A stretch of DNA of 64,000 nt from Mycolicibacterium rutilum (GTDB taxonomy: Bacteria; Actinomycetota; Actinomycetes; Mycobacteriales; Mycobacteriaceae), in contig NZ_LT629971.1 of NCBI RefSeq assembly GCF_900108565.1, positions 4,526,001 through 4,590,000 on the forward strand, in the 5' to 3' direction. Shown here in pieces: positions 52,959 to 64,000 of this stretch. A program made the position numbers and the translations under genes. The notes below the pieces were generated by a model. It did no database searches. It had not been told where the DNA came from and saw only the letters and a list, made by a program, of their open reading frames with translations. The first letter of the stretch is position 1. Every line of letters begins with the position of its first letter.

Positions 52959-53276
52959 CTAGGACTGGTCGAACTTTTCCAGCAGCGCCTTGCGCTGACG
53001 GTCGCCGAGACCGCGCAGCCTGCGGGTCGGGGCGATCTCGAGTTCGGTCATGATCTCCTGCGCCTTGACCTTGCCGACCTTGGGCAACGCCTCGAGCAAC
53101 GCGGAAACCTTCATCTTGCCCAAGACCTCGTCGGTCTCGGCGTCCTTGAGCACCTGCTTGAGGTTGGTGCCGCCGCGCTTGAGCCGGTCCTTCAACTCGG
53201 CTCGCGCTCGACGTGCGGCAGCAGCCTTCTCCAACGCTGCCGCGCGCTGTTCGTCGGTCAACTGGGGAAGGGCCAC
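52959..53276 (-). CDS. mihF: Mycobacterial integration host factor
   Basis: A 105-residue nucleoid-associated protein, first found as a host factor for L5 phage integration. It has a long N-terminal basic helix (LTDEQRAAALEKAAAARRAR) and a helix-two-turn-helix DNA-binding domain (VSALLEALPKVGKVKAQEIM, then LGDRQRKALLEKF). The start is GTG 53276 after GGAGG. Mycobacterial mIHF is abundant and essential. A structured leader precedes it (separate entry). Confidence 0.95.
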   Translation of the reverse strand: MALPQLTDEQRAAALEKAAAARRARAELKDRLKRGGTNLKQVLKDAETDEVLGKMKVSALLEALPKVGKVKAQEIMTELEIAPTRRLRGLGDRQRKALLEKFDQS

Positions 53277-53706
53277 GGGTTCCTCCGTCTCATCACCATC
53301 AATAGTTACTGCCTCAGCCGCCCGGAGAAATCTCGGAACAGCCAGCGACGACGACCGTACCCACGCTGGCTGACGAAAGCGAACGCCACCCCCCGCTTTC
53401 GGGGTTAAAAGCCCAGCTTGTCGACCGATCGCGGGGTGCAGCCGCGCCCGCCGCCGAGGGCGCCCGAAGCGGTGAAAACGGCCGTGGCGGCCACCGGAAA
53501 CTGCTGCATTTCAAGGTATTTCGGAGCGTGTGCACGCCGATTTCCGGCGTAGAAGACGTGACCTGGACCACACCGCGACACGCTCGGCGGCGGACAACCA
53601 GAAAATTTTCGCTGGTCATGCGCTTTCGGCGTGTCGCACGCGGGCCGCGCTGTGACGTCTGTGACAGCTGTTTTTGGCGGTGATCCTGAGGCTGGGCGCG
53701 TGCGCC
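53277..53706 (-). other. 430-base non-coding stretch: mihF leader with competing hairpins
   Basis: No convincing gene. TACCTT on the minus strand (53513-53518) could start a leader of about 230 bases for mihF. In that leader CGAAAGCG pairs with CGCTTTCG (53374-53381 with 53394-53401), while CCCCG/CGGGG (53391-53395 with 53400-53404) pairs with part of the same arm, so the two stems exclude each other. CAGCCAGCG/CGCTGGCTG (53339-53347 with 53364-53372) forms a third, 9-bp stem nearer the gene. A 34-codon frame (53405-53509) ends in TAA directly before the first stem. A near-palindrome also lies at 53597-53616. Confidence 0.45.
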
Positions 53707-53711
53707 TCAGG
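53685..53711 (-). terminator. Hairpin at the pyrF stop codon
   Basis: CCTGAGGC and GCCTCAGG (53685-53692 and 53704-53711) form a perfect 8-bp stem with an 11-base loop that spans the pyrF stop region. No U tract follows in the direction of transcription, so it is a U-less candidate terminator for the pyr operon. Confidence 0.45.
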
Positions 53712-54512
53712 CCAGGTAACGCACCGCATCGGCCATGGTTTCGGCCGCCGAACGCAGCGCGGCGACCGACGGACCCGCCCGCAGCACCTCCCGTGACACC
53801 GCGGGCAGCAGCTGGCCCGGCCGGGCGCCTGCGAAGCCCGCCAGCGCGTCGGGTCGCCCGCCCTGTGCGCCGACCCCCGGCGCCAGCACCGGGCCGCCCA
53901 GCGCGCTCACGTCGGGCGGATCGGACAGGGTGGCGCCGACGACCACGCCCACCGTTCCGGGATGATCCCGGTTCACCTCTGCTGCGGCGTCGACGATCGT
54001 CTGCGCGACAGTGCGCCCGCTCGCTTCGGCACGCTGCACCGTCGCGCCCTCGGGGTTCGACGTGGCGGCCAGCACGAAGACCCCGCGGCCGTGGGCCAGC
54101 GCGGTGTCGATCAGCGGCCGCAGCGCGCCGAAACCCAGGTACGGCGACGCGGTCACCGCATCGGCCGCCAGCGGTGACTCCCCCGCCCAGGCCTGCGCGT
54201 ACGCCGCCATCGTCGAGCCGATGTCGCCGCGTTTGGCGTCGGCGAGCACCAGGACGCCGGAATCGCGCAGCGCGGCGATCGTCTCTTCGAGCACCGCGAA
54301 CCCGGCGGCGCCGTACCGCTCGAAGAACGCCACCTGCGGTTTGACCACCGCGATGTCGGCGAACGCGGTCACGCAGATGTCGCTGAACCGCCGCAGCCCG
54401 TCGGCATCCTCGGATAAGTCCCAGGCGCGCAACAACTCCGGATGCGGGTCGATGCCCAGGCACAGCGGCCCGCGACGGCGCACCGCGTCGCCCAGCCGCG
54501 CACCGAAGCCGG

Positions 54513-54516
<4 letters not shown>
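53707..54516 (-). CDS. pyrF: Orotidine-5'-phosphate decarboxylase
   Basis: A 269-residue enzyme of the longer actinobacterial type, decarboxylating OMP to UMP. The active-site signature LVLADAKRGDIGSTMAAYA near residue 87 holds the Asp-Lys-Asp network, and LCLGIDPHPELL near residue 18 is the N-terminal substrate site. GTG 54516 overlaps the carB stop (GTGA). It is the last gene of the pyr operon. Confidence 0.95.
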
Positions 54517-57860
<3,344 letters not shown>

Positions 57861-57881
57861 CTGGTTCTCCCCCGCGAGCGC

Positions 57882-59005
<1,124 letters not shown>

Positions 59006-59009
<4 letters not shown>

Positions 59010-59509
59010 GCGGCCTCCTGTTCCACCCACAGCGAATATTCACGACGGTCGTTGGCGCGGAATCCGGTGTCGATCTCGGTTCCCGACGGCAGCCGCCACC
59101 GGATCGCCAGGATCCCCTCGTGCGTCAGGGCCTTCCCCGCGATGCCCCGTTCGGTGCGGATCTCGGTGATCGACTCGTCGGGGATCCAGATCGGCATTCC
59201 GCCGCTGCGCTGCAACATGATTCCTTCGGGGTAGCGGGTCAGCACCGCCTTGGTGCGGAACCCGAGGTCGCCGACGGCGACCCGGTCGTTCCAGTGCGGC
59301 ACCAGCGTGCTGCCGACGTAGAGGCCTTTGGTGGGCGGCACGATCGCGGGCCCGACGGTGTCGGGCATCGGCGGCAGCGAGCCGATCAGTTCGGCCTGGC
59401 GCTCGGCGCGCCGGCGCCACCCGCGCATCATCGCCTGGATCAGCACCGCGATCAGCACCGCCACGATGGCCGCCATGATCAGCGACCCGACGAGCGTACC
59501 TGTGTTCAT
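59006..59509 (-). CDS. Conserved membrane protein of the pyr operon
   Basis: A 167-residue protein with one N-terminal membrane helix (about residues 5-28) and a soluble cytoplasmic domain rich in beta strands (KGLYVGSTLVPHWNDRVAVG, LQRSGGMPIWIPDESITEIR), somewhat like PH-type folds. It corresponds to the conserved Rv1382 position between pyrC and carA. It is not a known pyrimidine enzyme; function unknown. The ATG is 31 bases after pyrC and the stop overlaps carA. Confidence 0.87.
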
Positions 59510-59540
59510 GCGCGATCCGCCTGCGCTACTCGCTCGAAGT

Positions 59541-60833
59541 TCACGCGGGACTCTTCCCGTCGCGCGCGGTGACCTTGCCCCGCAACAAGGTCAGCGTCAC
59601 CGCCGCGGGCAACTCGAGGGTCTCGAAGGGCGTGTTGGCCGACCGGCTGGCCAGCGCGCTGCCCTCGACGGTCCAGGTGACGTCGGGGTCGACGACGGTG
59701 AGGTTGGCCGGTTCGCCGACCTCCAGCGGCCGGCCCTGGTCGGGCAGGCCGACGATCTCGGCGGGCCGCTCGCTCATCACGCGGGCCACGTCGCGCCACG
59801 TCAGCAGTCCCGGACGCACCATCGTCTCGACCACCACGGACAGCGCGGTCTGCAGCCCGAGCATCCCGGGCCGGGCGACGGAGAATTCGCAGCACTTCTC
59901 GTGTTCGGCGTGCGGCGCGTGATCGGTGGCCACACAGTCGATGATCCCCTCGGCGAGCGCGCGCCGCAGCGACTCGGCATCGGAGGCCTCACGCAGCGGC
60001 GGGTTCACCCGGAACCGGCCGTCGTAGCTGGCCAGCCGTTCGTCATCGAGCATCAGGTGATGGGGTGTGACCTCGGCGGTGATCGAGATCCCCTGTGATT
60101 TCGCCCATTTGACGAGCTCGACGGTGCCGGCGGTGGAGGCGTGGCAGATGTGCACGCGGGCCCCGGCGTCGCGGGCCAGCAGGGCGTCGCGGGCGACGAT
60201 CGACTCCTCGGCCGCGCGCGGCCACCCGGCCAGGCCCAGCCGCGCGGCGTTGGGGCCTTCGTGGGCGACGGCGCCGACGGTGAGCCGCGGCTCCTCGGCG
60301 TGCTGGGCGATCAGCACGCCCAGACCGGTCGAGTACTCCAGCGCGCGACGCATGATCAACGGGTCGTGCACACACATGCCGTCGTCGGAGAACATCCGGA
60401 CCTGCCCCGCACCGGCGGCCATCATGCCCATCTCGGTGAGCTGAGCTCCGGCCAGCCCCACGGTCACCGCGCCGACGGGGTGCACGTCGACCAGCCCGAC
60501 CTGTTGGCCGCGCTGCCAGACGTGGTCGGTGACGACGGGGCTGTCGGCGACGGGGTCGGTGTTGGCCATCGCGAACACGGCGGTGTATCCGCCCAAAGCA
60601 GCTGCGGCCGAACCTGTTTCGATGTCCTCGGCGTATTCGCGGCCCGGCTCGCGCAGGTGGGTGTGCAGGTCGACGAAGCCGGGTAGCAGGATCTGCCCGG
60701 TGGCGTCGATGACGTCGGCGGAGTCGGGGATCGACAGGCCGGCGCCGATCTCGGCGATCTGCCCGTCGGTCACCAGCACGTCGACGCGGTCGCCCTCGCC
60801 GTAGAGACGGACTCCGCGGATCAACACGCTCAT
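59541..60833 (-). CDS. pyrC: Dihydroorotase
   Basis: A 430-residue class I dihydroorotase cyclising carbamoyl aspartate. The zinc ligands HxH lie in DLHTHLREPGREYAED near residue 56. KRHPS-type Lys carboxylation is not obvious but MFSDDGMCVHDPLIMRRAL is family-like. VHICHASTAGTVELVKWAK near residue 225 and CVATDHAPHAEHEK near residue 305 supply further ligands and the catalytic Asp. The ATG overlaps the pyrB stop. Confidence 0.95.
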   Translation of the reverse strand: MSVLIRGVRLYGEGDRVDVLVTDGQIAEIGAGLSIPDSADVIDATGQILLPGFVDLHTHLREPGREYAEDIETGSAAAALGGYTAVFAMANTDPVADSPVVTDHVWQRGQQVGLVDVHPVGAVTVGLAGAQLTEMGMMAAGAGQVRMFSDDGMCVHDPLIMRRALEYSTGLGVLIAQHAEEPRLTVGAVAHEGPNAARLGLAGWPRAAEESIVARDALLARDAGARVHICHASTAGTVELVKWAKSQGISITAEVTPHHLMLDDERLASYDGRFRVNPPLREASDAESLRRALAEGIIDCVATDHAPHAEHEKCCEFSVARPGMLGLQTALSVVVETMVRPGLLTWRDVARVMSERPAEIVGLPDQGRPLEVGEPANLTVVDPDVTWTVEGSALASRSANTPFETLELPAAVTLTLLRGKVTARDGKSPA

Positions 60834-61780
60834 GCGCTGATCGCCTCCTTCTCGGCACCGACCAACAGGTGGAACAGCACGGCCATCCGGACGTGCACAC
60901 CGTTGGAAACCTGTTGCAGCACCGCCGATTGCGGCGAATCGGCGACCGAGAATGCGATCTCCATGCCACGCACCATCGGGCCGGGGTGCAGGACGACCGC
61001 GTTGCCGGGCAGCAGCGCCTGGCGTTTCTCGGACAGCCCGTAGAGCACGGAGTACTCGCGGGCCGACGGGAAGAAGCCGCCGGTCATCCGTTCGGCCTGC
61101 ACCCGCAGCATCAGCACCGCATCGGCCACCGGCAGCTCGGCGTCGAGGTTGTGCGACACGGTGACCGGCCAGTCGGCGACGCCGACCGGCAGCAGTGTGG
61201 GCGGCGCGACGAGGACCACTTCGGCGCCGAGGGTGTGCAGCAGCAGCACGTTGGAGCGGGCCACCCGGCTGTGCAGGACGTCGCCGACGATCACCACCCG
61301 CTTGCCTTCGATGTCACCGAGCCGCTGCCGGATGGTGAGCGCGTCGAGCAGCGCCTGGGTGGGGTGCTCGTGAGTGCCGTCACCGGCGTTGATGACGGCG
61401 GGGCCGTGGCCGTCGGCCTCAGCCGTCCACTCGGCGAGCTGCTGCGGAGCGCCCGAGGCCGGGTGGCGCAGGATCAGCGCGTCGGCGCCGGCGGCGCGCA
61501 GCGTGAGCGCGGTGTCGCGCAGTGACTCCCCTTTGGCCACCGACGATCCCGAGGAGCTGACGTTGATCACGTCGGCGCTCATCCACTTGCCTGCCACCTC
61601 GAACGACACCCGGGTGCGCGTGGAGTTCTCGTAGAACATCGTGATGATGGTGCGTCCGCGCAGGGTGGGCAGCTTCTTGACGTCCCGGCCGAGCAGCGCC
61701 TGGCTGAACCGGTCGGCGTTGTCGAGGATGGCCAGCGCGTCGTCGCGCGACAGGTCGGCCGCCGAAAGTAGATGTTTCAC
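60830..61780 (-). CDS. pyrB: Aspartate carbamoyltransferase catalytic subunit
   Basis: A 316-residue transferase joining carbamoyl phosphate to aspartate. The phosphate-binding signature FYENSTRTRVSFEVAGK lies near residue 51. ILRHPASGAPQQLAEW, GDGTHEHPTQALLDALTI near residue 130, and LRVQAERM near residue 228 complete the site. No regulatory pyrI gene is nearby, as usual outside enterobacteria. It overlaps pyrR by four bases. Confidence 0.96.
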   Translation of the reverse strand: MKHLLSAADLSRDDALAILDNADRFSQALLGRDVKKLPTLRGRTIITMFYENSTRTRVSFEVAGKWMSADVINVSSSGSSVAKGESLRDTALTLRAAGADALILRHPASGAPQQLAEWTAEADGHGPAVINAGDGTHEHPTQALLDALTIRQRLGDIEGKRVVIVGDVLHSRVARSNVLLLHTLGAEVVLVAPPTLLPVGVADWPVTVSHNLDAELPVADAVLMLRVQAERMTGGFFPSAREYSVLYGLSEKRQALLPGNAVVLHPGPMVRGMEIAFSVADSPQSAVLQQVSNGVHVRMAVLFHLLVGAEKEAISA

Positions 61781-62361
61781 CGAACAGGCCCTCCGTGCGG
61801 TGCGATCCAGATCCCCTCGACTTCGTCGTCCTCGGCGAGTCGAACCTTGACATTCTCACTGCGTGAGGTCGGCACGTTCTTGCCGACGTAGTCGGCGCGC
61901 AGCGGCAGTTCGCGGTGCCCGCGGTCGACCAGCACGGCCAACTGCACCGCCCGGGGCCTGCCGATGTCGCGCAGGGCGTCGAGCGCCGCTCGGACCGACC
62001 GCCCGGTGTAGAGGACGTCGTCGACGAGGATAACCAGGGCGTCGTCGATGCCGCCTTCGGGAATCGAGGTCTCCTCCAGCGCCCGCGGGGGCTTGAAGTC
62101 GAGGTCATCGCGGTAGAGCGTGATGTCGAGCGCTCCGTGCGGAACCGCGACGCCGGAGAACTCCTCGATCTTGCCGACCAGCCGGGTGGCCAGTGTCACG
62201 CCGCGGGTGGGGATACCGAGCAACACGACGCGGGGCGCGTCGGCGCCGTCGAGTGCGGTTTTTTCGATGATCTGATGGGCGATCCGGGAGATGGTGCGGC
62301 CCACGTCCGCTGCGGACATCAATTCCCGGTCGGCGCTCGGCGAGTCTGAATGCGCGCTCAA
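61777..62361 (-). CDS. pyrR: Pyrimidine operon regulator PyrR / uracil phosphoribosyltransferase
   Basis: A 194-residue RNA-binding regulator with a phosphoribosyltransferase fold. The PRPP-binding motif VILVDDVLYTGRSVRAALDA lies near residue 112 and ISRIAHQIIEK near residue 26. PyrR binds pyr mRNA when UMP or UTP is high. The start is TTG at 62361 with AAGGAGGT nine bases upstream; that ribosome-binding site abuts the PyrR-binding loop, so it probably represses its own translation and that of the coupled genes. Confidence 0.95.
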   Translation of the reverse strand: MSAHSDSPSADRELMSAADVGRTISRIAHQIIEKTALDGADAPRVVLLGIPTRGVTLATRLVGKIEEFSGVAVPHGALDITLYRDDLDFKPPRALEETSIPEGGIDDALVILVDDVLYTGRSVRAALDALRDIGRPRAVQLAVLVDRGHRELPLRADYVGKNVPTSRSENVKVRLAEDDEVEGIWIAPHGGPVR

Positions 62362-62370
62362 GCCACTCTG

Positions 62371-62405
62371 ACCTCCTTCTCCGCCTCTCTGGACGGCTCT
62401 TTAAA
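62371..62405 (-). promoter_or_regulatory. PyrR-binding RNA loop overlapping the pyr ribosome-binding site
   Basis: On the minus strand the leader reads TTTAAA, then GTCCAGAGAGGC (core TCCAGAGAGGC at 62383-62393), then GGAGAAGGAGGT, the last eight bases being the pyrR ribosome-binding site (62371-62378). The TCCAGAGAGGC-GAGAAGGA arrangement closely matches the known PyrR-binding loops of Bacillus pyr leaders. Translational repression by PyrR has been reported in M. smegmatis, and the overlap here fits that mechanism. Confidence 0.85.
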
Positions 62406-62424
62406 GGACGTCGAAACTTGGCCG

Positions 62425-62430
62425 AGCTTA
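62425..62430 (-). promoter_or_regulatory. -10 element of the pyr operon
   Basis: TAAGCT on the minus strand would start transcription near 62418, giving a leader of about 57 bases that contains the whole PyrR loop and the ribosome-binding site. Confidence 0.5.
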
Positions 62431-62473
62431 GCACCCGCGCTCCAGCCCATCTCGCCTGGTTACGCTGGCGCCG

Positions 62474-63676
62474 ATGAAACTCGACGAGAACCAGGCCTCC
62501 ATCCGTGAGGCCATCGACGCCGGGCTGCTGGCCGGGGCGGTCACGCTGGTGTGGCACGCCGGTCAGGTGCGGCAGGTCAACGAGCTCGGCTTCCGCGACG
62601 TCGACGCCCGGCTGCCGATGCAGCGCGACACGGTGTTCCGGATCGCCTCGATGAGCAAGCCCGTGACGGTCGCGGCCGCGATGGCGCTCATCGAGGAGGG
62701 CAAGCTCGCGCTCACCGACCCGGTGGCCAAGTGGCTGCCCGAACTGAGCGACATGCGCGTGCTCGCCGATCCGCAGGGCGTGCTGGACAAGACCGTGCCC
62801 GCCCGTCGCGCCATCACCATCGACGACCTGATGACGCATCGCAGCGGGCTGGCCTACGCGTTCTCCGTGCTCGGCCCGCTGGCCCGCGCCTACGGCAGGA
62901 TGTCGTTTCGCCAGGACCAGGACCGCTGGTTGGCCGAACTGGCCCAGTTGCCGCTGGCGCACCAGCCCGGGGACCGCCTCACCTACAGCCACGCGACCGA
63001 TGTGTTGGGCATCGCGCTGGCCCGGATCGAGGGCAAGCCGCTGTCGGACGTGCTCGCCGAGCGGATCTTCGAACCCCTGGGCATGGTCGACACCGGGTTC
63101 TCCGTCACACCGGCCGGCCGGCGGCGCGCGGCGACGATGTACAAACTCGACAAGGACAACAAGCTCCAGCACGACGTGATGGGCCCGCCGCCGATCACCG
63201 ATCCGCCGTTCTGCACGGGCGGGGCCGGGCTGTGGTCGACCGCCGACGACTATCTGCGGTTCGCCCGGATGCTGCTGGCCGGCGGCACGCTCGACGGGGT
63301 GCGGGTGCTCTCCGAGGACTCCGTGCGGCTGATGCGCACCGACCGGCTGACCGACGAGCAGAAGCGACAGCCCTTCCTGGGCGCGCCGTTCTGGGTCGGT
63401 CGCGGCTTCGGGCTGAACCTGTCGGTGGTGACCGACCCGGCGAAGTCGCGTCAACTGTTCGGCCCCGGCGGTGTGGGCACGTTCAGCTGGCCGGGCGCGT
63501 ACGGCACCTGGTGGCAGGCCGATCCGTCCGCCGACGTGATCCTGATCTATCTGATCCAGAACCTGCCGGACCTCGGTGTCGACGCCGCCGCGATCGCCGG
63601 CAACACGTCGTTGGCCAAACTGCAGAGCGCCCAGCCCAAATTCATTCGCCGGACGTACCAGGCGCTCGACCTGTAG
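62474..63676 (+). CDS. Serine hydrolase, class C beta-lactamase/esterase family
   Basis: A 400-residue protein of the beta-lactamase-related serine hydrolase family. The SxxK motif is SMSK at residues 59-62. The second motif is YSH (LTYSHATDVLG near residue 171) in place of YxN, which is common in the esterase branch, and a GGVGTFSWPG segment near 340 stands for the third motif. No signal peptide, so it is probably cytoplasmic and an esterase rather than an antibiotic-hydrolysing enzyme. ATG 62474 lies 7 bases after TACGCT (62461-62466). Confidence 0.9.
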   Translation: MKLDENQASIREAIDAGLLAGAVTLVWHAGQVRQVNELGFRDVDARLPMQRDTVFRIASMSKPVTVAAAMALIEEGKLALTDPVAKWLPELSDMRVLADPQGVLDKTVPARRAITIDDLMTHRSGLAYAFSVLGPLARAYGRMSFRQDQDRWLAELAQLPLAHQPGDRLTYSHATDVLGIALARIEGKPLSDVLAERIFEPLGMVDTGFSVTPAGRRRAATMYKLDKDNKLQHDVMGPPPITDPPFCTGGAGLWSTADDYLRFARMLLAGGTLDGVRVLSEDSVRLMRTDRLTDEQKRQPFLGAPFWVGRGFGLNLSVVTDPAKSRQLFGPGGVGTFSWPGAYGTWWQADPSADVILIYLIQNLPDLGVDAAAIAGNTSLAKLQSAQPKFIRRTYQALDL

Positions 63677-63692
63677 CCGATATCCTGGCGCC

Positions 63693-64000
63693 ATGTCGCA
63701 GCCGACCGTGGTGATCAACGGCGCCGGCATCGCCGGGCCTGCGCTGTCGTATTGGTTGACCCGCAACGGGTTTCACGTCATCGTCCTCGAGATCGCACCG
63801 AGCGTGCGCCCCGGCGGCCAGACGGTGGATCTGCGGGGCGCCGGCGGCGAGGTCGTCGAACGAATGGGCCTCATCGACGAGATGCGCTCGCGCGCCCTCG
63901 AACAGCGCGGTGCGGCCTGGGTGCGGTCCGACGGGTCTCGCCGCGCCGAGATGCCGGTGACCGCGTTCGGCGGCAACGGGTTGGTGTCGAAGTTGGAGAT
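63693..64000 (+). CDS. FAD-dependent monooxygenase, N-terminal part (runs off the window)
   Basis: About 102 codons before the window ends. The start SQPTVVINGAGIAGPALSYWL carries the FAD-binding GxGxxG at residues 10-15, followed by a Glu ending strand 2 (VIVLEIA), and GGQTVDLRGAGGEVVERMGL as in aromatic-ring hydroxylases of the PHBH/UbiH class. ATG 63693 lies 6 bases after TATCCT (63681-63686), giving a leaderless start, and is 16 bases after the serine hydrolase stop. Confidence 0.88.
   Translation, partial: MSQPTVVINGAGIAGPALSYWLTRNGFHVIVLEIAPSVRPGGQTVDLRGAGGEVVERMGLIDEMRSRALEQRGAAWVRSDGSRRAEMPVTAFGGNGLVSKLE

Noticed and set aside
53314..53619. A 101-codon minus-strand frame in the mihF upstream region
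   Set aside because: No ribosome-binding site, biased Arg/Ser composition, and it runs through the hairpins; treated as non-coding leader.
53650..53675. CRP-like site suggested by two TGTGAC half sites
   Set aside because: The halves are in direct, not inverted, orientation and do not match TGTGA(N6)TCACA.
53277..53706. PE/PPE gene pair expected between mihF and pyrF from M. tuberculosis order
   Set aside because: The 430 bases hold no frame with PE or PPE N-terminal motifs.

Overview
The window is a GC-rich chromosomal segment of a mycobacterium. Gene content and order follow the Mycobacterium tuberculosis region running roughly from ctaA (Rv1456c) to pyrR (Rv1379). Several traits point to a non-tuberculous, probably fast-growing Mycolicibacterium-type species: a phosphoenolpyruvate carboxylase gene sits beside secG, there is no PE/PPE pair between mihF and pyrF, and extra accessory genes are present. 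These include a Baeyer-Villiger-type monooxygenase, an amidase/permease/binding-protein cluster and an ABC transporter with a cyclic-nucleotide domain. I recognised no tRNA, rRNA, insertion sequence, prophage or CRISPR array. Species assignment is inference.

Layout. 1-4.1 kb: end of ctaA, an ATP-grasp protein and qor sharing one very short divergent promoter, a lipoprotein, and ctaB. 4.2-10.7 kb: the pentose-phosphate operon tkt-tal-zwf-opcA-pgl. 10.9-12.9 kb: a 13E12-type HNH protein with a LexA-like box over its start codon, and a small coiled-coil protein. 12.9-19.0 kb, minus strand: ppc, secG, tpiA-pgk-gap. 19.1-22.0 kb: amidase, APC permease and a signal-less solute-binding protein. 22.0-26.9 kb: uvrC-rapZ-yvcK-whiA. 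27-29.4 kb: gamma-glutamyltransferase and a GNAT protein. 29.4-32.3 kb: riboflavin genes ribE-ribBA-ribH plus a PH-domain protein. 32.5-34.7 kb: lprG-p55. 34.7-37.7 kb: a 50-residue protein, a DJ-1/PfpI protein, and an FtsX-like permease with an ABC ATPase carrying a cyclic-nucleotide domain. 37.7-46.8 kb, minus strand: priA, DUF2207/LemA pair, fmt-rsmB-rpe-ribD. 46.8-49.3 kb: esterase and flavin monooxygenase. 49.4-53.3 kb: mihF-gmk-rpoZ-coaBC-metK. 53.7-62.4 kb: pyrR-pyrB-pyrC-(membrane protein)-carA-carB-pyrF, headed by a clear PyrR-binding leader. 62.5-64.0 kb: a serine hydrolase and the start of a FAD monooxygenase.

Most of the window is conserved housekeeping: central carbon metabolism, de novo pyrimidine synthesis, riboflavin, coenzyme A and SAM synthesis, translation initiation and rRNA methylation, repair, and envelope lipid export. 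The most instructive non-coding pattern is a recurring TANNNT-like -10 hexamer exactly 6 or 7 bases before an ATG or GTG at some seventeen genes. This is the geometry of leaderless mRNAs, it fixes several start codons, and at 1083-1100 two such promoters overlap back to back. Other points worth following are the mutually exclusive hairpins in the mihF leader, the nested hairpins between the monooxygenase and metK, and the amidase/permease/binding-protein operon.
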